A DNA stretch of 64,000 nt from Cyanobacteriota bacterium (GTDB taxonomy: Bacteria > Cyanobacteriota > Cyanobacteriia > CACIAM-69d). Below, in pieces: positions 14,461 through 21,236 of the stretch (the first letter of the stretch is position 1; the number at the start of each line of letters is the position of its first letter). The position numbers were made by a program, and so were the translations under genes. Under the pieces are notes generated by a model. It did not search any database. It saw only the letters and a list, made by a program, of their open reading frames with translations, and was not told where the DNA came from. The stretch is taken from assembly GCA_022402445.1 (NCBI GenBank), contig JAKRSF010000004.1, forward strand, positions 586,120 through 650,119, written 5' to 3'.

Positions 14461-14997
14461 CTAATAGGCTTCCTGCAACTCGTAGAAATCCGGCGACACA
14501 TAATCCTTCCGCAGGGGCCAGCCCACCCAATCCTCCGGCATCAAAATCCGCTTCAGATTCGGGTGACCCTCATAGACCAGGCCATACATGTCATAGGTCT
14601 CCCGCTCCTGCCAATCCGCCGCCTTCCAGATCCAATAGACCGACGGCAAACGCGGATCCTCGCGCGGCACAAACACCTTAAAGCGCACCTCCTGGGGTTG
14701 ACGCACCCCATCGGCCACCTTGATCAGGTGATAGACACTCACCAGCGCCTTCCCCGGCCCCTCATCGTAGCCACACTGGCATTGCAGGTAATTAAACCCG
14801 TAGGCATACAGCGCCATCGAAAACGGCACCAGCACCTCGCGATCGACCTTGAGCACCTCAACCCCAAGATCATCGATTTCCAACAGCTCATGGCCGAAGC
14901 CATTGTCCGTCAGCCATCGGGACACCTTCGCCTGCTCCACCAGGGCCGCAGAAGCCTGATCCGACCCACTCTCCGGCGTCTTCATCTCCTCTGCCAC
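14461..14997 (-). CDS. ndhJ: NAD(P)H-quinone oxidoreductase subunit J
   Basis: 178-residue homologue of the 30-kDa complex I subunit (NuoC/NdhJ), part of the hydrophilic arm of thylakoid NDH-1. The family motif [20 protein letters not shown] is near the C-terminus, followed by [13 protein letters not shown]-like sequence. The start is GTG 14997, five bases after the ndhK stop; AGGAGG lies about ten bases upstream. An ATG four codons downstream (14985) is a possible alternative. It is the last gene of ndhC-K-J. Confidence 0.95.
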   Translation of the reverse strand: MAEEMKTPESGSDQASAALVEQAKVSRWLTDNGFGHELLEIDDLGVEVLKVDREVLVPFSMALYAYGFNYLQCQCGYDEGPGKALVSVYHLIKVADGVRQPQEVRFKVFVPREDPRLPSVYWIWKAADWQERETYDMYGLVYEGHPNLKRILMPEDWVGWPLRKDYVSPDFYELQEAY

Positions 14998-15002
14998 GAC
15001 TC

Positions 15003-15740
15003 CTAAGCCTCCTGGGGTTGCGAAATGGACTGCAACGCGGGCGGCACCGGCGTCCCGATCGCGGCGGTCAGGGCCGCAGGGGGCGTCGTGCGAGCCGCCG
15101 ACTGCACATATTCACCCGTCAAAATCGGCGGCACCTCGCGCATCTGGTGGGCCACCTCAAAGGTGCGGCTGTGGTCCTGCAAAAGCTGGCTACGCTCCGA
15201 GAGGGACTCATTGGCCACCTTCTTGCGGAGTTTAACGATCGCATCGACGATCGCCTCCGGACGCGGCGGACAACCGGGCAAATAGACATCCACCGGAATC
15301 AGCTTATCCACCCCCCGCACCGCCGTCGTGGAATCCATGCTGAACATGCCACCGGTAATCGTGCAGGCCCCCATGGCGATCACATACTTCGGCTCCGGCA
15401 TCTGCTCATAGAGCCGAACCAGGGCCGGGGCCATCTTCATCGTCACCGTCCCCGCCGTAATCAGCAGATCCGCCTGCCGGGGGCTCGATCGCGGCACCAG
15501 ACCAAAGCGATCGAAGTCAAACCGCGACCCGATCAACGCCGCAAACTCGATGAAGCAGCAGGCCGTCCCGTAGAGCATCGGCCACAGGCTCGACAGCTTC
15601 GCCCAGTTGTAGAGGTCATCCACCGTCGTCAGAATCACATTTTCTGACAGATCTTGGGTCACCTCCGGGCGTCCCGTCGGGTTCATCACCGCCGCCATCG
15701 GATCATTCGCGGGGGCATTTTGTTGCGTATTTACGACCAT
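15003..15740 (-). CDS. ndhK: NAD(P)H-quinone oxidoreductase subunit K
   Basis: 245-residue subunit carrying the N2-type 4Fe-4S cluster. The cluster cysteines are visible in [25 protein letters not shown] and [11 protein letters not shown]. The start ATG 15740 (MVVNTQQN) was chosen over the ATG at 15761 because AAGGAG lies eight bases upstream and other cyanobacterial NdhK proteins begin at this point. It overlaps the ndhC stop by ten bases, so translation is probably coupled. The C-terminal 50 residues are Pro/Ala-rich and outside the conserved core. Confidence 0.95.
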   Translation of the reverse strand: MVVNTQQNAPANDPMAAVMNPTGRPEVTQDLSENVILTTVDDLYNWAKLSSLWPMLYGTACCFIEFAALIGSRFDFDRFGLVPRSSPRQADLLITAGTVTMKMAPALVRLYEQMPEPKYVIAMGACTITGGMFSMDSTTAVRGVDKLIPVDVYLPGCPPRPEAIVDAIVKLRKKVANESLSERSQLLQDHSRTFEVAHQMREVPPILTGEYVQSAARTTPPAALTAAIGTPVPPALQSISQPQEA

Positions 15741-16093
15741 TCCAATGCTCCTTTGCGCCATGCGTACACCAATCCCACCACGAGGATGGCAATGAACACC
15801 AGCGCTTCAATGAACGCCAGCAACCCCAGTTGGTTGAAAGCTACCGCCCAGGGGTATAGAAACACCGTCTCCACATCAAAGATGACAAAGACGAGGGCAA
15901 ACATGTAGTAGCGGATGTTGAACTGGATCCACGCGCCGCCGATCGGTTCCATGCCCGATTCATAGGTGGTGCGGCGCTCTGGCCCGAGGCCGCGCGACTG
16001 GACGAGCCGGGAGCCACCAAGGGCCAGGACCGGCACAAGGGAGCAGATGATGAGGAAGCCGAGGAAATATTCGTAGCCACTGAGCGAGAACAC
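15731..16093 (-). CDS. ndhC: NAD(P)H-quinone oxidoreductase subunit 3
   Basis: 120-residue membrane subunit (NuoA/ND3 type) of NDH-1 with three predicted transmembrane helices: about residues 6-28, 62-84 and 90-112. The conserved loop [16 protein letters not shown] and the acidic second helix [15 protein letters not shown] identify the family. It is first in the ndhC-ndhK-ndhJ operon. A purine-rich AGAGAGAAGG lies upstream of the ATG. Confidence 0.96.
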   Translation of the reverse strand: MFSLSGYEYFLGFLIICSLVPVLALGGSRLVQSRGLGPERRTTYESGMEPIGGAWIQFNIRYYMFALVFVIFDVETVFLYPWAVAFNQLGLLAFIEALVFIAILVVGLVYAWRKGALEWS

Positions 16094-16450
16094 GGGTTGG
16101 CCTTCTCTCTAACTAGCTTGGGTGGATAACTGCGGGGGGCTGGGCAGGGCCAACCTATTTTGACATGAACCGACCGGTCCCGCCTTTGGGGCTGCTGCTC
16201 CCATGGATTAGTTGTGCCGATGGGGGGGAGACGGGGGGATTATGACGCGGGCCATGGCACAGGTCAGGGGGCGATCGCATCATTATGTAATAATCTTTAA
16301 AACAATCTTTAAGGAAACGTCAGGATCTGCGCCACCGATGGCTCGGGGCGATCGCGGCTTTTAGCGTCGGCTGCCGGTGCCGGTGGCATTTTCCTGCGTT
16401 TGGTCCCTTGGTTTCGGTCCTCCGGTTACTACGTTTGCCCCCCATTGCCC
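16094..16450. other. Divergent regulatory region between ndhC and rubA
   Basis: 357 bases without a gene. The notable content is an AT-rich patch at 16281-16316 in GC-rich surroundings. It holds two direct copies of AATCTTTAA (16293-16301 and 16305-16313), 12 bases apart, which is about one helical turn. This looks like a paired binding site. The patch is about 140 bases upstream of the rubA ATG and 200 upstream of ndhC. Confidence 0.5.
16293..16313 (-). promoter_or_regulatory. Tandem TAAAGATT motif upstream of the rubA-ycf48-psb cluster
   Basis: Two copies of TAAAGATT (minus-strand reading), each preceded by T, lie 12 bases apart. The same octamer occurs upstream of psaI (21175-21182) and psbD (25695-25702). 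The half-site spacing resembles direct-repeat sites of response regulators. The cognate protein is unknown; similarity to the RpaB HLR1 site is only partial. Confidence 0.4.
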
Positions 16451-16873
16451 ATGAGTACCCCAGACTTCGATCCGGCGCAGTCGTCCTCCGCTCCAGTGGC
16501 GGGGGGAGCCCCTAATCCAGAGGGAACCCTAGAGGCGGCCCCGGAGGCGATCGCACCGCCGCCGCCCCCCGATCGCCACGAATGCCGCGCCTGCGGTTAC
16601 GTGTACGAACCCAGCCGGGGGGATGGCCGCTCCCAGAGCACCGTGGGCACCCCCTTCGAGGCGTTGCCCCCCACCTGGCGCTGCCCCGTCTGTGGCGGCA
16701 AGATCACCCAGTTTGACAACATTGGTCCGGCGGGTAAGGCATCCGGATTTGAAGAAAACCTGGGCTATGGCCTGGGGGTCAATAGCCTGACGCCGGGGGC
16801 CAAAAACCTGCTGATTTTCCTGGGGCTCGCCACCGCCTTTGCCTTCATGCTCAGCCTCTATGGCCTGCGCTAG
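16451..16873 (+). CDS. rubA: Membrane-anchored rubredoxin RubA
   Basis: 140-residue protein. It has a Pro/Ala-rich N-terminus, a rubredoxin iron site formed by two CxxC pairs (CRACGYVYEP and CPVCGGK), and one C-terminal transmembrane helix (about residues 116-136, LLIFLGLATAFAFMLSLYG). RubA is needed for early assembly of photosystem II and I in oxygenic phototrophs, where it sits on the thylakoid membrane. The ATG 16451 gives MSTPDFDP; a longer in-frame extension to 16400 is not supported. It heads the rubA-ycf48-psbEFLJ cluster. Confidence 0.95.
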   Translation: MSTPDFDPAQSSSAPVAGGAPNPEGTLEAAPEAIAPPPPPDRHECRACGYVYEPSRGDGRSQSTVGTPFEALPPTWRCPVCGGKITQFDNIGPAGKASGFEENLGYGLGVNSLTPGAKNLLIFLGLATAFAFMLSLYGLR

Positions 16874-16948
16874 GGGTTTGCCAGCGCGCGCCTGCCGGTG
16901 CGCCCCCCATCCGCGACCGCGATCCTTCACTGATGCTTAACGCGACCT

Positions 16949-17989
16949 ATGGTTGGTTTATTCAACGCCCTTAAACGTCTCAAATATTTGGTGCCCCTGC
17001 TGGCGATCGCCCTGCTCTGCGCCAGTTGCAGCAAGGTGCCTTCCCTGAGCAGCAACCCCTGGGAAGTGGTGGAACTGCCCACCGAAAAAACCATCCTCGA
17101 TATCACCTTTGACCCCAAGGGCGATCGCGGCTGGATGGTGGGCAAAGGGGCCACCCTGCTCGCCAGCACCGACGGCGGCAAAACCTGGGTGGATCAATCC
17201 TTTGACTTCGGTGACGGCAATAACTACAACCTCTCCTCCGTCAGCTTCGAGGGCGACGAGGGCTGGGTGGTGGGCAAACCGTCCCTGCTGCTGCACACGG
17301 ACGACGGCGGCCGCAACTGGTCCCGCATTCCCCTGAGCAATAAATTACCTGGTGATCCGACGCAGATCTTCGCGATCGCTCGCGGCAAGGCGGAAATGGT
17401 GACGGACCTCGGGGCCATCTACCAAACCCAGGATGCGGGCCAGCATTGGAAGGCCCTGGTCCAGGAGGCCGTCGGCGTCGTGCGCAATATCCAGCGTTCC
17501 ACCGATGGCCGCTATGTGTCCGTATCCTCCCGGGGGAACTACTATTCCACCTGGAATCCTGGGGATGAATCCTGGCAGCAGCACAACCGCACCAGCTCCC
17601 GCCGCCTGCAAAATATGGGCTTCACCCCCGATGGTCGCCTCTGGGCGATCGCCCGGGGCGGTCAGGTGCAGTTCGGGGCCAACAGCGGCGACGAGGAAGC
17701 CTGGGAAGAACTGCAAAGCCCAGAGGTGCAAACGAGCTGGGGCTTTTTGGACATTGCCTACCGCACCCCTGAGGAGCTATGGCTAGCGGGCGGCAGCGGG
17801 AACCTGCTCTACAGCCCCGACGGCGGCCAGACCTGGATCAAAGATCGCGAGGTGGAAAGCGTCCCCTCCAACCTCTACAAGGTGTCCTTCTTTGGCACCG
17901 ATCGCGGCTTCATCCTCGGCCAAGAGGGCATCGTCCTGCGCTACAACAGCGCGATCGCGCCCCAAGCCAGCGACACCCCCGCCGCCTAG
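16949..17989 (+). CDS. ycf48: Photosystem II assembly factor Ycf48/HCF136
   Basis: 346-residue lumenal assembly factor that binds newly made D1 and its reaction-centre complex. The N-terminus is a signal with a lipobox-like end (ALLCASC, Cys27), implying a lipid-anchored protein. The remainder is a repeating seven-bladed propeller; blades show the recurring STDGGKTW, HTDDGGRNW, TQDAGQHW and SPDGGQTW motifs. It lies 75 bases after rubA and is followed by psbEFLJ, the usual cyanobacterial arrangement. Confidence 0.95.
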   Translation: MVGLFNALKRLKYLVPLLAIALLCASCSKVPSLSSNPWEVVELPTEKTILDITFDPKGDRGWMVGKGATLLASTDGGKTWVDQSFDFGDGNNYNLSSVSFEGDEGWVVGKPSLLLHTDDGGRNWSRIPLSNKLPGDPTQIFAIARGKAEMVTDLGAIYQTQDAGQHWKALVQEAVGVVRNIQRSTDGRYVSVSSRGNYYSTWNPGDESWQQHNRTSSRRLQNMGFTPDGRLWAIARGGQVQFGANSGDEEAWEELQSPEVQTSWGFLDIAYRTPEELWLAGGSGNLLYSPDGGQTWIKDREVESVPSNLYKVSFFGTDRGFILGQEGIVLRYNSAIAPQASDTPAA

Positions 17990-18018
17990 GGGCAGCCTCG
18001 GGAAAGGCCCTCAGAATC

Positions 18019-18048
18019 TTGTAGAGTTTTTCCCGAGTTCTGTATCAT
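18019..18048 (+). promoter_or_regulatory. Possible internal promoter for psbEFLJ
   Basis: TATCAT at 18043-18048 matches the -10 consensus at five of six positions. It is preceded after 18 bases by a weak TTGTAG (-35 match three of six). It would give a leader of roughly 110 bases before psbE. The 175-base gap after ycf48 leaves room for such a promoter. Confidence 0.3.
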
Positions 18049-18164
18049 GAAAACTAGCTAACGGTCGGAATGTTGGGCTTCCCGTACCTAACGGCGGTGC
18101 CGAACCTGTCCGAAACCCGCTATCTGCCCTTGTCTATTGTCATTTTAGAGACCACCACAAATCT

Positions 18165-18419
18165 ATGTCTGGTTCCACTGGGGAGCGTCCCTTTTCGGAT
18201 ATTGTGACCAGCGTCCGGTATTGGGTGATCCATAGCATCACCATTCCGGCCCTGTTTATCGCTGGCTGGCTGTTCGTGAGCACGGGTCTGGCCTATGACG
18301 CCTTCGGCACGCCCCGCCCGAATGAATACTTCTCCGAGAATCGCCTGGAGTTGCCGATCGTCAGCGATCGCCTGGAGTCGAAGCAACAGATCCAAAACTT
18401 CATCGAGAAGGCGAAGTAA
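18165..18419 (+). CDS. psbE: Cytochrome b559 alpha subunit
   Basis: 84-residue photosystem II protein. The start [20 protein letters not shown] is nearly invariant in the family. The heme-ligand histidine is H23 in [10 protein letters not shown], just before the single transmembrane helix. With PsbF it forms cytochrome b559, required for PSII reaction-centre assembly. It is first of psbE-F-L-J; psbF starts 27 bases downstream. Confidence 0.97.
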   Translation: MSGSTGERPFSDIVTSVRYWVIHSITIPALFIAGWLFVSTGLAYDAFGTPRPNEYFSENRLELPIVSDRLESKQQIQNFIEKAK

Positions 18420-18446
18420 TTTTAGAAAACCCGCATAGGACGGACC

Positions 18447-18578
18447 ATGGCAACGAATACGAATCAACCGGTTTCTTATCCGATTTTCACGGTACGGTGG
18501 TTGGCGGTTCACACCCTCGGGGTGCCGACGATCTTCTTCCTCGGCGCGATCGCCGCCATGCAGTTCATTCAGCGTTAA
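18447..18578 (+). CDS. psbF: Cytochrome b559 beta subunit
   Basis: 43-residue single-helix protein translated from ATG 18447. The segment [20 protein letters not shown] carries the heme-ligand H22, and the C-terminus MQFIQR is typical. It pairs with PsbE to bind the cytochrome b559 heme. An AGGA-type ribosome site precedes the start. Confidence 0.96.
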   Translation: MATNTNQPVSYPIFTVRWLAVHTLGVPTIFFLGAIAAMQFIQR

Positions 18579-18594
18579 TTAACGTAGGTTCTTT

Positions 18595-18714
18595 ATGGAA
18601 CGTCTTCCCAACCCTAATAAGCAGCCCGTCGAGCTAAATCGGACCTCGCTGTACCTGGGGCTGCTGTTGGTTTTCGTACTGGGCATTTTGTTCTCTAGCT
18701 ACTTCTTCAACTAG
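18595..18714 (+). CDS. psbL: Photosystem II protein L
   Basis: 39-residue single-helix PSII subunit from ATG 18595. It begins [20 protein letters not shown] and ends FSSYFFN, both hallmarks of PsbL. It sits near QA at the dimer interface of PSII. It is 16 bases after psbF. Confidence 0.96.
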   Translation: MERLPNPNKQPVELNRTSLYLGLLLVFVLGILFSSYFFN

Positions 18715-18898
18715 AACCTTGGGCCAGATGGGGCTATGGGAGCCGTTGGTGCCAGTGGCCATCCATCCATCGTTCGGTTGAAGCGCTAGGGTTCGGACTT
18801 GCTGGGCAATGTTGACGATGCGATCTTTGCTGCTGAGTGACCATTGCTAGGCAACTGATCATCAACCTATTCATCCTATTTTGAGAGAGGTAAGACCC

Positions 18899-19018
18899 TT
18901 GTCTGGAGGCGGAAGAATCCCCCTGTGGGTGGTGGGCACGATTGCCGGTATCGGTGCAATCTTCATTGTTTCCCTGTTTTTCTATGGCGCTTACGCGGGT
19001 CTCGGCTCGTCGCTCTAG
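18899..19018 (+). CDS. psbJ: Photosystem II protein J, TTG start
   Basis: 39-residue single-helix PSII subunit; [14 protein letters not shown] and the C-terminus [13 protein letters not shown] are typical of PsbJ. The only usable start is TTG at 18899, because an in-frame TAA lies just upstream and no ATG or GTG occurs before the conserved region. GAGAGG eight bases upstream supports it. Psb genes are usually tightly packed, but 184 bases separate psbJ from psbL here. A terminator follows at 19121-19153. Confidence 0.93.
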   Translation: MSGGGRIPLWVVGTIAGIGAIFIVSLFFYGAYAGLGSSL

Positions 19019-19120
19019 GTCGCCACGCTGCTGTTGCTATTTTCAACTCTCGTATTTTCGGGCGATCGCGTCGGTTGCTGGCCGCCCCGTTGACGGGAGG
19101 TTAGGCAGGTTCTTCAAAAG

Positions 19121-19153
19121 GCGTTCTACAGCGTTGACTGTGGGACGCTTTTT
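19121..19153 (+). terminator. Intrinsic terminator after psbJ
   Basis: GCGTTCTACAG pairs with CTGTGGGACGC (one G-T wobble and a small internal loop) and is followed by TTTTT. It lies about 100 bases after the psbJ stop and probably ends the rubA/psbEFLJ transcript. Confidence 0.65.
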
Positions 19154-19282
19154 GGCCCTTTGGGGGCATCGGGTGCGGGGCAATGGGGCCAAGGGGATGA
19201 CCGGCGCTGGAGCCCAGGGAGAGGGCGCGATATACTGCGGTGATGGAGCGTTTGTTGCGTTTGTTAAGGAAAGGCGGCACCC

Positions 19283-19936
19283 ATGACCACATTTGCCACG
19301 GCAAAATCTGACATGAGCGAGCTGCGGCGACTGAAGGCGCTGCTCCCGCCTGAGCTTCAGAGTTGGGTGATGGTGGAAAAGGCGATCGACGTGAATCCAC
19401 CGCTGATCCGCTCGGAGGAGTTGGGCAAGGATGAGGTGGAAATCCAGGTGGATTTGGTGGCCTGGGAGCAGCTAGCTAAGGATCAGCGCAACTTGCTGTT
19501 TTGGCATGAGGTGGCGCGCATCCAGAACGATACGATTCCGCGCGATGGCTGGGAGATGGCGGCCCTGGCGATTGGTCTGGGGGGCGCGGTGGGGGAGCTT
19601 TGGGTGCAAGATGGCCTGCTGCTGCTGCTGGCGTTGGCCCTGTGTGGGGTGTCGGGCTACCGGCTCTATCAGAAAAATAATAGCGATCGCACCCTGCGGG
19701 AGGCGGTGGAGGCGGATGAGCGGGCGATCGCTTTGGCGACGCGGTTTGGCTATTCGCTGCCCAATGCCTACAAGAGTTTGGGATCGGCCCTGAAGACGCT
19801 GGTGGAGCAAACGCCGAAGAAGCGTCTCCGCAGTCGCTATGAGGCACGGTTGCAGGCCCTCAAGCGCAGTGCGGCAAAGGCGAAGGCCCGGGCGAAGGGG
19901 GCGGCGAGCGGTCCGACGGAGATGCCCCTGTCCTAG
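19283..19936 (+). CDS. Conserved cyanobacterial membrane protein, DUF3318 type
   Basis: 217-residue protein of unknown function. The N-terminal region (SELRRLKALLPPELQSWVMVEKA) and a short FWHEVARIQ segment, resembling an HExxx motif but without a second histidine, precede two closely spaced hydrophobic helices at about residues 90-130. A basic Lys/Ala-rich tail ends the protein. I recognise the overall pattern as the cyanobacterial DUF3318 family; no biochemical role is known to me. It is separated from psbJ by a terminator and is a single-gene unit. Confidence 0.75.
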   Translation: MTTFATAKSDMSELRRLKALLPPELQSWVMVEKAIDVNPPLIRSEELGKDEVEIQVDLVAWEQLAKDQRNLLFWHEVARIQNDTIPRDGWEMAALAIGLGGAVGELWVQDGLLLLLALALCGVSGYRLYQKNNSDRTLREAVEADERAIALATRFGYSLPNAYKSLGSALKTLVEQTPKKRLRSRYEARLQALKRSAAKAKARAKGAASGPTEMPLS

Positions 19937-20070
19937 GGCGGTGGGGGTTGGCCCTGTTCGCTGAACCCCTTGAAACCTTCTCTGACTCTGGAATACAACC
20001 GATGGGGCAAGGGGCTGAATCCTCTTGTCTCGATTTTTTGGGCGTTTTGATGCGTCCCTTGGACTCGTCC

Positions 20071-20856
20071 CTAGAGTTGGCCGATGTATTTGTGGGATTG
20101 GGGGATGACGCGCACCTGGGGCAGGATTTGCTTCAGGAGGCTGTGCCAGTGGAGCACTTGATCGGGGGTGGGCGGTTCTGGGGGGGCTTGGTTGGGTTTG
20201 ATGGGGGCGCTCAGGGGGCTGGCGGGCTGGAGGATGTAGGGGGTGTCGGGGGCGATCGCGGCGATGCTGCGGGCGGAGTTTTCTAGATCGGCGTCGGTGG
20301 TGTCGCGGGTGGCGATCGCTTTGACAAACACGGTTTTACCGGCGGCCACACATTGCCGCAAACAGTCCCCATGCTGGGGGCCGTGGTCTTCGCCGCTGGC
20401 GCTGGGCAGTTTCCAGTCCATGCCGATCGCGTCGAGCCAGGGCAACACCTGGGCCAGTTGGGCCGGTCGATGGCCGCCGGTTTCTAGGTAGATGGGTAGG
20501 TTCGTTGCCGCCTTGACCTGGGGCAAAAATTCCGTCAAGAAAGGGGCATGGAGCAGCGGCTCGCCCCCCGTGAGGCTGATGCTGTCGTGGAGGTGGGGGG
20601 GCTGATGTTGGCCATCGACCCAGGCCAGCAATTGTTCGAGGGAAACGGGATTGGGGAATTCGACAAAATCCCGCAGGCCCGCGTGCTGTTCCACCTGCAC
20701 CGAGGGGCTCGGCTGCCAGGTGCGATCGCTGTCGCAGAAATGGCAGCGCAGATCGCAGCGGCCAAAGCGAATAAAAATTTGGCGGGTGCCAACGATCGGC
20801 CCCTCGCCCTGGAGGGCCGAAAAAATCTCGACAAGGTTGGCCTGGGGACTGCCCAT
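20071..20856 (-). CDS. queE: 7-carboxy-7-deazaguanine synthase (QueE), radical SAM
   Basis: 261-residue radical SAM enzyme that makes 7-carboxy-7-deazaguanine from carboxy-tetrahydropterin in the queuosine and deazapurine pathway. The 4Fe-4S cysteines are C34, C38 and C41 (RCDLRCHFCDSD). The SAM-contact motif SLTGGEPLLH and the N-terminal EIFSALQGEGPIVG are typical. No other queuosine genes are adjacent. It is 131 bases downstream of psaI on the same strand and could be read from the psaI promoter. Confidence 0.92.
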   Translation of the reverse strand: MGSPQANLVEIFSALQGEGPIVGTRQIFIRFGRCDLRCHFCDSDRTWQPSPSVQVEQHAGLRDFVEFPNPVSLEQLLAWVDGQHQPPHLHDSISLTGGEPLLHAPFLTEFLPQVKAATNLPIYLETGGHRPAQLAQVLPWLDAIGMDWKLPSASGEDHGPQHGDCLRQCVAAGKTVFVKAIATRDTTDADLENSARSIAAIAPDTPYILQPASPLSAPIKPNQAPPEPPTPDQVLHWHSLLKQILPQVRVIPQSHKYIGQL

Positions 20857-20987
20857 GGGACGGGGGATGGGGAGGGTGGAACAGGACTAAAAAAAACCCT
20901 CGCAAGAATCCCTGGGGGGTGCGAAGGTCAAGGGTTCAAAGAAATGGATCAACACAGACACACGGCGGAGGTCGCCGCGATCGCGGC

Positions 20988-21092
20988 CTAGGCGTCGCTC
21001 TCGATGTACAGGAACAGCAGGCCCATGGCTACGGCCGGGAACACCAGGCCGGTCAAGGGCACGAAGATCGACGGAAGAAACGAAGCTGCCAT
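20988..21092 (-). CDS. psaI: Photosystem I subunit VIII (PsaI)
   Basis: 34-residue single-helix protein from ATG 21092 to TAG 20988. The start [15 protein letters not shown] and the end [12 protein letters not shown] match cyanobacterial PsaI, which stabilises PsaL and the photosystem I trimer. It is slightly shorter at the N-terminus than the usual 38-40 residues. AAGG lies about eight bases upstream. It is not next to psaL here; the downstream gene is queE. Confidence 0.9.
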   Translation of the reverse strand: MAASFLPSIFVPLTGLVFPAVAMGLLFLYIESDA

Positions 21093-21133
21093 ACAAAAAG
21101 TCCTTATCTTAATGGATGCAAACTCTCATCCGA

Positions 21134-21163
21134 ACTATACAGGGGCCGTTGCGGAATTGTTAA
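21134..21163 (-). promoter_or_regulatory. Promoter of psaI
   Basis: On the minus strand TTAACA (-35, 21163-21158) and TATAGT (-10, 21139-21134) each match consensus at five of six positions and are spaced by 18 bases. This gives a leader of about 35 bases before the psaI ATG. A TAAAGATT motif lies just upstream at 21182-21175, where an activator could act. Confidence 0.6.
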
Positions 21164-21174
21164 AGGCTGCTAAA

Positions 21175-21182
21175 AATCTTTA
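21175..21182 (-). promoter_or_regulatory. TAAAGATT motif upstream of the psaI promoter
   Basis: Octamer identical to those upstream of rubA and psbD, located 12 bases upstream of the psaI -35. It is in a short AT-rich tract. Its function is inferred only from recurrence. Confidence 0.35.
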
Positions 21183-21236
21183 ACAATCTCGATCTGGCCC
21201 CCTGGCCCCCGGCCAAACCCGCCTGACCCGGAGATC

